A stretch of DNA of 64,000 nucleotides, taken from contig JACRCQ010000039.1 of assembly GCA_016218915.1 (NCBI GenBank), positions 103,466-167,465 on the forward strand, read 5' to 3'. A program made the position numbers and the translations under genes. This stretch comes from Deltaproteobacteria bacterium (GTDB lineage: Bacteria; Myxococcota_A; Polyangia; Polyangiales; Polyangiaceae). Shown piece by piece: positions 1 to 8,646 of this stretch (position 1 is its first letter; each line of letters opens with the position of its first letter). The notes under the pieces were generated by a model, which was not told the DNA's origin, did no database searches, and saw only the letters and a program-made list of their open reading frames with translations.

Positions 1-1455
1 TCGGTCTGCTCGGAGAACCAGAGCTGCATCGGCGGAGCGTGCGTGGCTCAGAATTGCGATCCATCGAGCTGCGCCAATGGCTGCTGCTACAAGGGCGTCT
101 GCATGCCAGGCACCAACAGCGGCGTCTGTGGAAAGGGCGGCGGCGAGTGCAAGGACTGCGGCGCAGGCGCCCAGTGTGTGGACCAGAGCTGCGCCACCTC
201 GACCTGCGATGCGGCCTCCTGCAGCAAGGGCTGCTGCTACAACAACAGCTGCATGCCTGGCTCGAGCGCGGCCGCGTGCGGCTCCGGCGGCGGTGCGTGC
301 AAGCAATGCGCGAACGGCGAGCAGTGCCAGGGCGGCTCGTGCGTCGCCGTGGCCTGCTCGGCGAGCACGTGCACCGGCTGCTGCGACGGCAAGGGCAACT
401 GCCAGCCGGGAAGCGCCCAGACCGCGTGCGGCACCGGGGCCGATCCTTGCGCCCAATGCTCGGCACAGCAGGCGTGCCTCAACGGGCAATGCGCGACCCA
501 GTCGCAGAACTGCGGGCCTTCGAACTGCGACGGGTGCTGCGATTCGCACGGCGACTGCCAGCCGGGCGATGCCGCTTCGTTGTGCGGCCAGCTCGGTGGG
601 GCCTGCGTTGCCTGCGGCTCGGGCCGCGATTGCGTGCTGGGCGAATGCACCTGCACGGCCAACTCCTGCCCCTCGGGCTGCTGCCAGAGCAACCAGTGCA
701 TGTCCGGAACCCAGCAGTCCGCCTGCGGCACCAGCGGCGGCGCGTGCGACGTTTGCACCGGGGCGGACAAGTGCGTGTCCGGGGCCTGCAGCTCGGATTG
801 CGGCCCCACGACCTGCGTCGGATGCTGCCAGAACAACGTGTGCAAGGGAGGAAGCGACCCGACCGCGTGCGGCGCCAACGGCGAGGCGTGCTCGGCCTGC
901 GCCAGCGGCCAGCAGTGCGTGAACGGAACCTGCAACAGCGCGACCGCCTGCAACTCCTCGAACTGCGCCGGCTGCTGCAAGGCAGGCGTGTGCCAGGGCG
1001 GCACCAGCGACTGGCAGTGCGGCAAGGGCGGCGCCGTGTGCGCCTCCTGCAAGTGGTTCCAGAACTGCTCCACGCAGAAGTGCTCGTTCGACCCGACCGC
1101 GGAGTGGTTCGTCGATCTCGTGGAGGTCAAGCTCGTGGACACCACGGAGTGGGACGTCTGGCCGGACGATCCCAAGCCCGACGTGTTCGTGGACATCAGC
1201 TCCGGCTCGGTCTCGCACACCACTGCGACGATCGACAACAACTACCTGCCGGTCTTCAACGAGTACCTGTTCTACGTGTCGGCGCAGAGCCTGATGAACG
1301 AGATCATCGTCAACATCCAGGACCGAGACACGTTCTTCAACGACACGATCTGCAACTTCACCGAAGTGATCTACCAGTCGGAGATCGAAGGGGGCTCGGC
1401 GACGATCTACTACCCCTGCCCCGCGGTCGAATACATCAAGTTCAAGTTCTACTGA
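1..1455 (+). CDS. Cys-rich repeat protein with C-terminal C2-like domain (5' truncated)
   Basis: The frame is open from the first base, so the start and any signal peptide lie upstream; 484 residues are visible. About seven tandem units of 45-50 residues share the plan C-x4-C-x(1-2)-GCC, a short x-C-x-(P/S)-G stretch, an ACG-x-GG-x-C segment, and C-x(5)-C-x(3)-C. Such spacing suggests extracellular disulfide-stabilised modules. From about residue 360 the Cys repeats stop, and a segment containing VEVKLVD, DVFVDI, LPVFNE and IIVNIQDRD follows the strand order of a C2 domain (DxFV, NPxWNE-like and DxD elements). C2 domains usually bind Ca2+ and membranes. The C2 call is by eye and the fold is inferred. 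The next gene starts 73 bp downstream on the same strand. Confidence 0.7.
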   Translation, partial: SVCSENQSCIGGACVAQNCDPSSCANGCCYKGVCMPGTNSGVCGKGGGECKDCGAGAQCVDQSCATSTCDAASCSKGCCYNNSCMPGSSAAACGSGGGACKQCANGEQCQGGSCVAVACSASTCTGCCDGKGNCQPGSAQTACGTGADPCAQCSAQQACLNGQCATQSQNCGPSNCDGCCDSHGDCQPGDAASLCGQLGGACVACGSGRDCVLGECTCTANSCPSGCCQSNQCMSGTQQSACGTSGGACDVCTGADKCVSGACSSDCGPTTCVGCCQNNVCKGGSDPTACGANGEACSACASGQQCVNGTCNSATACNSSNCAGCCKAGVCQGGTSDWQCGKGGAVCASCKWFQNCSTQKCSFDPTAEWFVDLVEVKLVDTTEWDVWPDDPKPDVFVDISSGSVSHTTATIDNNYLPVFNEYLFYVSAQSLMNEIIVNIQDRDTFFNDTICNFTEVIYQSEIEGGSATIYYPCPAVEYIKFKFY

Positions 1456-1528
1456 GCGCGTTGCGCTGCAGCAGGAGCGGCCCGGACGCCCCCTGGACGA
1501 TCGGCGGGCGGGACTCCATGTGGGCCGC

Positions 1529-2212
1529 ATGATCGATCTTCACTTCTGGCCGACCCCGAACGGATACAAGCCGCTGCTCTTCCTCGAGGAGACCGCGCTG
1601 CCGTACAACCTCGTTCCCGTGAACATCGGGGCCGGGGAGCAGTTCCATCCCGCGTTTCTCAAGATCTCGCCGAACAACAAGATGCCTGCGATCGTGGACC
1701 ACGACGCGGATGATCTCGCGCTGTTCGAGTCCGGGGCCATTCTCCTGTACCTCGCCGAGAAGACCCGGCGCTTCCTGCCGTCCGATCCCGCAGGCCGCTA
1801 CGACGTGCTCCAATGGCTCTTCTGGCAGATGGGCGGGCTTGGCCCCATGCTCGGACAGAACCACCACTTCAACGTCTATGCACCGGAGAAGATCCCCTAC
1901 GCCATCGATCGATACGTCAAGGAGACAGGCCGGCTCTACGCCGTGCTCAACAAGCGCCTCCAGGACCGGGCGTTCATTGCGGGCGACTACTCGATCGCCG
2001 ACATGGCCTGCTACCCGTGGATCGTCCCGTACGAGATCCAGAAGCAGAATCTCGACGACTTCCCGAACCTGAAGCGATGGTTCCACGCGATCGCCGAGCG
2101 ACCAGCGACCCAGCGCGCGTACGCAAAGGGCAAGTCCATCGCCGCTGCACCATCCTTGACCGAGGAAGCGAAGAAGGTGCTGTTCGGCCAGTCCGCGGCA
2201 ACGGTCAAGTAA
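1529..2212 (+). CDS. yfcG: YfcG/YghU-type glutathione S-transferase (disulfide-bond oxidoreductase)
   Basis: A 227-residue cytosolic GST-fold protein. The thioredoxin-like half shows TPNG at 9-12, SPNNKMPAI at 48-56 and FESGAI at 66-71. These match the Nu-class GSTs E. coli YfcG and YghU, which act as GSH-dependent disulfide reductases and weak peroxidases rather than classical conjugating enzymes. An all-helical C-terminal half follows. I chose the ATG at 1529 because the protein then begins MIDLHFWPTPNG, aligned with the YfcG start; an in-frame GTG lies at 1520. No clear Shine-Dalgarno is visible. It stands between the Cys-rich gene and the convergent toxin-antitoxin pair. Confidence 0.88.
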   Translation: MIDLHFWPTPNGYKPLLFLEETALPYNLVPVNIGAGEQFHPAFLKISPNNKMPAIVDHDADDLALFESGAILLYLAEKTRRFLPSDPAGRYDVLQWLFWQMGGLGPMLGQNHHFNVYAPEKIPYAIDRYVKETGRLYAVLNKRLQDRAFIAGDYSIADMACYPWIVPYEIQKQNLDDFPNLKRWFHAIAERPATQRAYAKGKSIAAAPSLTEEAKKVLFGQSAATVK

Positions 2213-2221
2213 CTGCGAGCG

Positions 2222-2644
2222 CTAGCTCGTTGTGAACCAGGACTCGACGCGAACGCCGGCGAACCCGGAAAAATCCCGAACATTGCGCGTGACGAGCACG
2301 AGGTCGTTCACCGCTGCGATTGCGGCCAGCTGTCCGTCGGTGAACGGTGGAGTCTTGCCTTTCCGTTCGAGCCGCGCCCGCTCGCGCGCATGCCAGGCCG
2401 CGGCCGACTTGTCGTAGGGCAGCACCACGATCACCCTCTCCAACCTGTCGAGGAACAGCTCGATGGCTCTGCGTCGGCGGCCAGCGGGGAGACGCGCCTT
2501 GCCGAACTGCAGCTCGTGCCACGCCGGAGCGCCCACGGCGGCTGAGGTCCCTATGTCGGCAATGCGCGCGAGCACACCCGTGTTTGGAACAGGACGCATG
2601 GGCTCCGACAGGACGTTGGTGTCCAGCAGGTAGCGAAGTGCCAT
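2222..2644 (-). CDS. vapC: PIN-domain toxin, VapC family
   Basis: A 140-residue PIN-domain protein, the expected size for VapC toxins, which cleave RNA with Mg2+. The acidic residues typical of the nuclease centre are present: D8 in LLDTN, E44 in WHELQFG, D103 in FTDGQLAA, and the C-terminal VTRNVRDF segment (residues 118-125). It follows its partner antitoxin with a 3-bp gap and the two should be co-transcribed and translationally coupled. The RNA target cannot be predicted from sequence. The protein converges on the YfcG gene with 9 bp between stops. Confidence 0.9.
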   Translation of the reverse strand: MALRYLLDTNVLSEPMRPVPNTGVLARIADIGTSAAVGAPAWHELQFGKARLPAGRRRRAIELFLDRLERVIVVLPYDKSAAAWHARERARLERKGKTPPFTDGQLAAIAAVNDLVLVTRNVRDFSGFAGVRVESWFTTS

Positions 2645-2647
2645 GGG

Positions 2648-2932
2648 TCACCTGTCGAGGTCGACCTTGCGCCCCGGAGACCGGTCGCGGACGTCCGCCC
2701 ATGGATCGGCTCCCTCGACGTCGCCGGGGCGCACCTGAGCACGGAACCACGCCACGACATCGGCCAGCGTCTCCTTGGAGGCGTCCTCGATCCTGCGATA
2801 GTCGTCGATGGAAACCACCGCAGCGATCGGCTGCCCGTGACGGGTCACCTCGACCGCGGCTCCGCGCTCGGCGCCGCGCAGGACCTTGGCCCACTGCTGT
2901 CTCGTCTGCGCCGTCGTCATCCGCTTCGCCAT
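2648..2932 (-). CDS. vapB: Phd/YefM-type antitoxin partner of VapC
   Basis: A 94-residue protein whose N-terminal 50 residues fit the Phd/YefM DNA-binding fold, with RMTTAQTRQQWAKVLRGAERG followed by VEVTRHGQPIAAVVSIDDY. The C-terminal tail is charged and Pro/Asp-rich (about 60-94) and probably wraps the toxin. It has a Shine-Dalgarno-like GGAGA before the ATG at 2932. In this family the antitoxin neutralises the toxin and represses the operon with it; the palindromic site just upstream at 2951-2967 is the likely operator. A Phd-type antitoxin with a VapC-type toxin is a common mixed pairing. Confidence 0.87.
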   Translation of the reverse strand: MAKRMTTAQTRQQWAKVLRGAERGAAVEVTRHGQPIAAVVSIDDYRRIEDASKETLADVVAWFRAQVRPGDVEGADPWADVRDRSPGRKVDLDR

Positions 2933-2950
2933 GACAGTCTCCGTGCTTCT

Positions 2951-2967
2951 TGTACACTAGATGTACA
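2951..2967. promoter_or_regulatory. Candidate operator of the VapBC pair
   Basis: Two copies of the self-complementary hexamer TGTACA are separated by CTAGA, so the site is a direct and an inverted repeat at once. It lies 19-35 bp upstream of the antitoxin start, where the promoter must be. Autoregulation of such operons through dyads is established for the family; binding here is inferred. Confidence 0.5.
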
Positions 2968-3022
2968 TCACGGGTCGAGGGCCGGCAAGAGCGAGCCACC
3001 CTCCCCGGTCCCACCGGCCAGG

Positions 3023-4243
3023 CTAGAACTGCCCCGCCACGCCGATACCCCAGTAGCCAGGCTGCACCAGCGGGATTGCGCCGTAGGAGCGACCGCGCCC
3101 GAGCGCCCGCGCAGCTCCCATCGCAGTCGAGGATGCAGGCGTGGAGCTGACCGGGCGATCCAGCATGTACAGCGCACCCCCGGTGATGGCGAGCGCAGCG
3201 CTGAACCCCACGGCTCCGAGCGCGGCGTTGCGGAAACGATCCCGGTCGAGCCGCGCGGAGTTGTACTGATCCAGCCGCTCCGGCGTCATCCGCTCCGTTC
3301 CCTGATCCTCGAGAAAGGTCTTGGCAACCTTGTCGCGCCCCTTGCTGTAGTAGGCGAACACCCCGCCAGCCGCGAGCGCCGATACGCTCGCGCCCAGCAT
3401 GATCAGCGAGATCGTCCTCTGGCGCGACCGGGGCATCGACGCTCTCACCCAGGCGCTCTCGCCGCGCTTGAGCTCGATCTCCTGCGAGATCCCCAGGAAT
3501 CCCGAACGATTCAGGGAAAGCAGATGCTTGCCCGCAGGCAGCTCCAGGTCTCGCGCGAACGGAGCAACCCCCTGGAAACGTCCGTCAATCGAAAGCTGCG
3601 TACCTTCCGCGGCAATGACCCGCAACGTCGCTGGACGCTCCCGCAGCGGCACGTCGAGCGCCACCAGCTCGCTCTCGACGGCCACGACCTGGCGCTGCTC
3701 CTCAAAGTACCCGGGGGCGCTGACCACGACGGAGTGGTTGCCCGGGCTCGCTTCCTCGATCACGGGCGAAGAGCGGGCCGGCGCACCGTCGAGCGAGATG
3801 CGCGCACCTTGAGCGGCCGCGGTGACCATCACCCGGGTGTGCGGCTTTGCAGGGGGCTGCTCGCGACGTGGCGACAGGCCGGTGGCAAGTGGCTCCAGCT
3901 CGGACAGCGCCTGGACCGCGTCGACCTTGCGCCCCCCTTGCGGCACGACCTCGATGTACTGGCGAAACAGGTTGATCGCTCGATCCAGGTGCTCGCGCTT
4001 TCGATCCACGAAGTACTGCCGCCGCTCCGCTTGCGCCATGGAGAACAGGATCGCTGGCCGCGGCGCCAGCTCCCACGCCTGCTCGAACGCTTGCACCGCT
4101 GCCTGGTACTGCCCCACCGCGTAGGCCTGCGCCCCTGCGTGGAAGTAGGTCTTCGCCTTGTCGACCGCCTCTGGCTCGCCCGCATGCGCGACGCAGATCG
4201 CCAGCGAGCACGCTGCTGCCAGTCCTGTCCACGCGCGCTTCAC
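3023..4243 (-). CDS. TPR and PEGA-domain envelope protein
   Basis: A 406-residue protein with an N-terminal signal peptide, TPR-like helices at about 25-110, and two tandem PEGA segments at roughly 140-205 and 208-270 (for example ISLDGAP, APGYFEEQ and LSIDGRFQGV). Two hydrophobic segments near 280-300 and 340-360 follow. PEGA domains are beta-rich surface modules and TPRs bind proteins; no catalytic motif is visible. The GTG start at 4243 overlaps the stop of the FG-GAP gene upstream in a GTGA junction, so translation is probably coupled. The same operon also encodes a kinase with a PEGA tail, suggesting a shared envelope-sensing role, which is inference. Confidence 0.75.
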   Translation of the reverse strand: MKRAWTGLAAACSLAICVAHAGEPEAVDKAKTYFHAGAQAYAVGQYQAAVQAFEQAWELAPRPAILFSMAQAERRQYFVDRKREHLDRAINLFRQYIEVVPQGGRKVDAVQALSELEPLATGLSPRREQPPAKPHTRVMVTAAAQGARISLDGAPARSSPVIEEASPGNHSVVVSAPGYFEEQRQVVAVESELVALDVPLRERPATLRVIAAEGTQLSIDGRFQGVAPFARDLELPAGKHLLSLNRSGFLGISQEIELKRGESAWVRASMPRSRQRTISLIMLGASVSALAAGGVFAYYSKGRDKVAKTFLEDQGTERMTPERLDQYNSARLDRDRFRNAALGAVGFSAALAITGGALYMLDRPVSSTPASSTAMGAARALGRGRSYGAIPLVQPGYWGIGVAGQF

Positions 4244-6882
4244 GGCAGCACCGGCTCCCCGTGGAAGACCCGAATTCCGCCTTCCACCGCGACCACCAGA
4301 TCTTCCACGCCGTCGCCCGTGACATCTCCCCCAGCCACGGACCGCGCTCCGCTCACCTCAGCCACGCGGGTCATGGACAGCGAACGTCTGGCACCTGCCG
4401 ACGTGCTCGCAACGTACAGACCGGTATCGGTCGCAACCACGAGCCTCGCTCCCGCAGCGTCCGCAGTCAGCAGCCCGAACGCCGAAGGCTCCTCTTTGCC
4501 CATGCTCAGCACCGTGGGCTCTGCCAGCGTCAAACCTCCTGCTCCATCGTTCCACGCGATAGCGACCTTCTTTGCGGTGTCAGTGCCCACGAGAATCAGC
4601 ACGAGATCCTTGTGCCCGTCGCCGTCCAGATCCGCGACCAACGGATTCGATTCCACGGCCAGCGACAACGAGGTGGAGCCCACCAGCGTCAGGGGTGCGT
4701 CCGTGTTCTGCCAACCGGTGCCCGCCGTATCCGGACGCGCGCTCCAGGCGCCGGTGCCTTGCTTGCCCCGCGACGACAGCAGCACCAGCTCGTCGATTCC
4801 GTCATCGTCGAGATCGAGCGCCACCGGGAACACGAGAAGGGCGGGCCCCGGCGCACCGGGCGCGACGGTGATCATCCGCATCTCGGGGGGAAGGTACGCC
4901 GACGGCTTGGATGCGGTGAGCCGGGCCGCGCCCGTGGACGGGAGCAGCCAGAGCCTGGCAGCGCAGTCGGATACGTCGCACAGCTCGTGCACGCCGATGG
5001 CTGCAATGTCCGGGTGGTCGTCTGCCGTGAATTGTCCGGTGACCGAAGCGATCGGAACATCGGCACCTTCCGGCCCCTGCGTGGCGGGGTCGTCGATCAG
5101 CTCGAGGCCGAAGGGCGTGAACGGCTTGCGCCCAGTCTGCCCGTACAGCACCGAGATGCTCTGCAGGTTCCCTTCGTCTGCAACGACGCCCAGCTCCTCG
5201 ATCGCATCGGACCTCTCGTAGCGCGCGCCGACGAGCTGGCGTATGGACGTGAATCTGGCGACTTCAATGGGCGGCTCGGGAATCCCGAAAGAGCGGCCGA
5301 ACGCGATGGACAAGCGATCCTGTCCATCCTCGGACATGTCGCCCGAGCTCTCTCCGATGGCTACGTCGGTCACCAGGTCGCCGTCGAAGTCTCCCGTGGT
5401 CAGGGCTCCCACCGGCCCTTGCGTGGGTATGATCGCCGGATTCAACCGTTCCTTGCCTGTGCCGATCATCAGCTCCACGTCGAGCGAGGACGACGATCCT
5501 GCGAGGACGTCGAGCCGCCCGTCGTGATTGACATCCACGATCCGCGCAATCGACCATTCACCGGCGAGCTTGCGGGCGATCTGGCAGGCATGCATCACCA
5601 CGCGGCCAGCTCCCTTGTCAAACTCCAGCTCCTGGGTCGTGCGCACTTCCCGGGGCGTGATCACGTCCGCACGCCCATCGCCGTCCAGGTCTCCGATGGC
5701 GAGCGGGAAGCGCAAGTCCGCGAGCTCACCGGTCTCGCAGGTTGCATCGATCACGACGTCCAGTGGCACGAGCTGTCGCAGGCTCTTGGGCCCCTGATCC
5801 CCAGGCCACGCACAAAACGAGCCGGTACCGCAGCCGAAGGCGACGTGCGTGATGTCGGGCGCGGCCGAAGCGATCATGTCCAGGAGCCCGTCGCCATCCA
5901 GGTCCGCAAGCCGCACGCCGCGGTCCAGCACGGCACCGCCAGGAAGGCTCGCGATCGGCTCAGCGGTCGCCGAGGTCTTCCACGCACCCTGGGTGTCGCA
6001 AGGTTCGACCATCAGCACGTCGGAATTCCCCGCAAACGCCAGAAGCACCTCCTCACAGGGTGACAGCGGCCCCGCAATCACATCCGCAGCCGTGGGGCCG
6101 TCCACGAGCGTGTTCAGCTCGTACGGCAGCGTCAGCAGCAGCTGCTGCTCGTCCACCGATCCAAGGCCCGTCTCTCCGGCAGCGCCGATCGCCATCAGCA
6201 CGCCCTCCCGGTTGGGAGAGCCGGAGAACCCGAGCACGCGAAGGAGCTGGATCCGCTGCCCTTCCGGCAACGAAAGGATCGGGTAGGTCACGGACGCCAC
6301 GGTCCGGTCCATCCTGCCAACGAGAACACCGAGGCCGAACGGCGTGCTGAACGCAACGTCCTTGCGGCCATCTGCGCTGAGGTCTGCGACCGACGGCGAC
6401 GCGATGGGCAGGCCGAATGCTGCAGAATCCTGGAGCTGTCCGGAAGCGCTCGAAAAGAAGAATCTCGGAAGCGCGAGCGCCGCTTCGCTCGCATTCCCCG
6501 TTCCCAGAACATCTTGCCGCCCATCGCCATCGAAGTCGGCCACCACCACCCGCCTCACCCCCGCGGCAACCGGCGCCTGGGACTCCGTGAATCGACCGGA
6601 AGGCTCGCGGCAGATGCCGTCGACTCCGCAGCTCCACCCTGCAGGACACTGCCCTGCCGAGCCGCCCTTCTGGGAGCACGCCAGGCGGCAGGCTCCGAAC
6701 GTGCCAGGCGCATGACAGACCTGAGGCGCTTGAACGTAGAGATCGCAATCCTCGCCCTGCTCCACCACGCCGTTGCCGCACACGTTCGACGGCACCTGCG
6801 GCAGCTCCGTGCAGGCGCCGGCGAGCGCGACCGCGATCCACATCGTGGCAGCCGGACAGGCGGTGCAGACTCGGCGGAGCAT
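4240..6882 (-). CDS. Large FG-GAP/VCBS-repeat lipoprotein
   Basis: An 880-residue exported protein. The N-terminus carries a signal peptide with a lipobox-like ALAGAC, followed by a short Cys-rich segment (CGNGVVEQGEDCD). The rest is built from repeated blade-like segments containing DFDGDGRQDV, DLDGDGLLDM, DVNHDGRLDV and DLDGDGHKDL. These are Ca2+-binding loops of FG-GAP/VCBS repeats that form integrin-like beta-propellers. I chose the ATG at 6882; a TTG at 6891 would overlap the kinase stop. Position between the kinase and the PEGA/TPR gene, with coupled junctions, suggests a surface-exposed sensor or ligand-binding partner. The ligand is unknown. Confidence 0.82.
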   Translation of the reverse strand: MLRRVCTACPAATMWIAVALAGACTELPQVPSNVCGNGVVEQGEDCDLYVQAPQVCHAPGTFGACRLACSQKGGSAGQCPAGWSCGVDGICREPSGRFTESQAPVAAGVRRVVVADFDGDGRQDVLGTGNASEAALALPRFFFSSASGQLQDSAAFGLPIASPSVADLSADGRKDVAFSTPFGLGVLVGRMDRTVASVTYPILSLPEGQRIQLLRVLGFSGSPNREGVLMAIGAAGETGLGSVDEQQLLLTLPYELNTLVDGPTAADVIAGPLSPCEEVLLAFAGNSDVLMVEPCDTQGAWKTSATAEPIASLPGGAVLDRGVRLADLDGDGLLDMIASAAPDITHVAFGCGTGSFCAWPGDQGPKSLRQLVPLDVVIDATCETGELADLRFPLAIGDLDGDGRADVITPREVRTTQELEFDKGAGRVVMHACQIARKLAGEWSIARIVDVNHDGRLDVLAGSSSSLDVELMIGTGKERLNPAIIPTQGPVGALTTGDFDGDLVTDVAIGESSGDMSEDGQDRLSIAFGRSFGIPEPPIEVARFTSIRQLVGARYERSDAIEELGVVADEGNLQSISVLYGQTGRKPFTPFGLELIDDPATQGPEGADVPIASVTGQFTADDHPDIAAIGVHELCDVSDCAARLWLLPSTGAARLTASKPSAYLPPEMRMITVAPGAPGPALLVFPVALDLDDDGIDELVLLSSRGKQGTGAWSARPDTAGTGWQNTDAPLTLVGSTSLSLAVESNPLVADLDGDGHKDLVLILVGTDTAKKVAIAWNDGAGGLTLAEPTVLSMGKEEPSAFGLLTADAAGARLVVATDTGLYVASTSAGARRSLSMTRVAEVSGARSVAGGDVTGDGVEDLVVAVEGGIRVFHGEPVLP

Positions 6883-6887
6883 GATGA

Positions 6888-8420
6888 TCAATACGGGTAC
6901 TCGAGATCCTTTGGAACGGTAACATCCGAGGCTGGACGCGGGGCTGGCTTGAGGGTGACTCCCACGACCGAGTCAACGCCGCGCCCCACTTCGACGCTTG
7001 CAGCTGCGTGTCCCGGCGCCCGGACCGTCAGCACGGTCGAGCCCGAAGCCACGGGCAGATGGAACGGCCCAGGTGCCACGCCGAGGCGGATGTCTCCCTG
7101 AAAGACCTCGGCATCGGCTGGCCGCGTGCGGAGCGTGATGGCAATCGAGGCTGGTGGCACTGCGGACGACGACGGGGAAGCGGCGGCAGCGGGCTGGCTC
7201 GGCGTGGACTCGACCACGTTCCATGCCGACGACGGCTCCTGCACCGAGGCGCTACCCGCTTGCCTGCTGCGCGAGGCGACCACCAGGACGCCGGCCGTAG
7301 TGGCAGCTATGGCGAGCAGGCCGAAGGCAGGAGCTCGCCATCGCCCGCTGGAGCGAACATCGGAGCTTCCGGCACCGAGCAGGTCGCTTCGGCTCGCGTC
7401 GGTCCGGGCACGCGCGTTCGGTCTCGTCTCGGACAACTCGACGAGCTCACGGGTCGCCTCTGGACCAGCACCGGTCCACGAGGTCTTGTCGAACCCCGCG
7501 GCGATGGCAGCATCTTCCAGCGCGCGGAACGCTTCCATCACGGATGCATAGCGATCCTTGGGGCTCTTGGAGAGCATGCGCAGGACAGGAGCGTCCAGCT
7601 CGGGCTTCACGTCTTCGCAGCTGGTCGACATCGGCGGCGGCTCGGCCCCGACGTGCATGAGCATCAGATCAAAGGCGGTCTTTGCCTCGAACGGAAGAGA
7701 GCCCGTGAGCATGCGATGCACCATGACGCCAAACGCGTACTCGTCCGTGCGGCAGTCGACCTCCACGCCCTGGCATTGCTCCGGCGACATGTATCGAGGG
7801 GAGCCGATGGGCGTCCCGGTGCGCGTCTTGTGACGTCCATCCCTGCTCTTGTCGCTGAGCAGCTTGGCAATGCCGAAGTCGAGCACTCTGGGAAAGACCC
7901 TGCCGTCATCCGCGATCTCGAGGAACACGTTCTCCGGCTTCAGATCCCTGTGCGCGATCCCAGCGCCGTGGGCAGCTTCCAGCGCCCTCGCCACGGGAAG
8001 CAGGATGGCGAGCGATTGCTCGACGCCGAGCCTTCCCACGCGCTCGAGGTACTCGTCGAGCGCAGCCCCATCCAGCAGCTCCATCACGTAGTACTGACGG
8101 CCGTCCTCCAGCATCCCGAAAGAGAAGATGTCGACGATGTTGTGGTGGCGGATCTGGTTGACGGCCCGGGCTTCGTCGATGAAGCGCGAAACGATCTCGG
8201 AGTTGGTGGAGTAGCGCGGATGCAGGACCTTGACGGCGGCGCGCTTGCCGATGACCGGATGCACCGCCTGGTAGACCGCTCCGAAGCCGCCTTCCCCGAG
8301 CTTGCGCTCGATGCGGTATTCACCCACCATCTGGCCGCTATCGAGCTCACGGCGGACCCCGTCACCCGGACCCTGCGACCCACGTTGGAAACGGCCTGTC
8401 CAACGCTCGAACCACGCCAT
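6888..8420 (-). CDS. Membrane Ser/Thr protein kinase with C-terminal PEGA domain
   Basis: A 510-residue Hanks-type kinase. The glycine loop is GEGGFG (42-47), the ATP-binding lysine is K64 in AAVK, the catalytic loop HRDLKPEN spans 157-164, DFG is at 181-183 and the SPE of the P+1 loop is at 212-214. All catalytic residues are present, so it should be active. A transmembrane segment (about 345-370) separates the cytosolic kinase from a Pro/Ser-rich linker and an extracytoplasmic PEGA domain. The open frame extends upstream to 8699, but I start at the ATG at 8420, directly before the conserved part. A TATGCT box lies 7 nt before that ATG, suggesting a leaderless message. It heads the operon with the FG-GAP and PEGA/TPR genes. 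Confidence 0.88.
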   Translation of the reverse strand: MAWFERWTGRFQRGSQGPGDGVRRELDSGQMVGEYRIERKLGEGGFGAVYQAVHPVIGKRAAVKVLHPRYSTNSEIVSRFIDEARAVNQIRHHNIVDIFSFGMLEDGRQYYVMELLDGAALDEYLERVGRLGVEQSLAILLPVARALEAAHGAGIAHRDLKPENVFLEIADDGRVFPRVLDFGIAKLLSDKSRDGRHKTRTGTPIGSPRYMSPEQCQGVEVDCRTDEYAFGVMVHRMLTGSLPFEAKTAFDLMLMHVGAEPPPMSTSCEDVKPELDAPVLRMLSKSPKDRYASVMEAFRALEDAAIAAGFDKTSWTGAGPEATRELVELSETRPNARARTDASRSDLLGAGSSDVRSSGRWRAPAFGLLAIAATTAGVLVVASRSRQAGSASVQEPSSAWNVVESTPSQPAAAASPSSSAVPPASIAITLRTRPADAEVFQGDIRLGVAPGPFHLPVASGSTVLTVRAPGHAAASVEVGRGVDSVVGVTLKPAPRPASDVTVPKDLEYPY

Positions 8421-8427
8421 CGCGGCG

Positions 8428-8433
8428 AGCATA
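8428..8433 (-). promoter_or_regulatory. -10-like box of the kinase gene
   Basis: On the minus strand TATGCT ends 7 nt before the ATG at 8420. No Shine-Dalgarno is visible, so transcription may begin at or next to the start codon. No convincing -35 was found. Confidence 0.35.
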
Positions 8434-8480
8434 GCGCAAAGCGTGCCAGAGTCGATACCGCGGCTCCCAAGCTGATCCAT

Positions 8481-8518
8481 GCGGACACCCGTCCGCTTTC
8501 GACCGGACATTCGTCCGG
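8481..8518. promoter_or_regulatory. Tandem GGAC-N4-GTCC dyads (candidate operator)
   Basis: Two perfect inverted repeats, GCGGAC-N4-GTCCGC at 8481-8496 and CCGGAC-N4-GTCCGG at 8503-8518, have centres 22 bp apart, about two helical turns. They lie between the divergent kinase and outer-membrane protein genes. The same core occurs upstream of the paralogous outer-membrane protein gene at 25892-25903. Confidence 0.45.
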
Positions 8519-8646
8519 CAACTGTCTCTCCCACTGACCTCGATCTGCGAGAATCTTCCCGCGATTCTTGCGGTCGACCCAACACCGTAATACGGCACAG
8601 GGGTTGCTCTCTTGCCGGCTGGACCGTACCCGGTCGTGAGTACCGC

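Noticed and set aside
2837..5221. 794-codon plus-strand open frame
   Set aside because: It is antisense to the VapBC, PEGA/TPR and FG-GAP genes, is Arg/Pro/Ser-rich, and has no recognisable domain. It follows from GC-rich third positions.
8431..8450. Sigma-54-like TGGCACG...TTTGCG upstream of the kinase on the minus strand
   Set aside because: The GG-to-GC spacing is 10 instead of 12, which sigma-54 does not tolerate.
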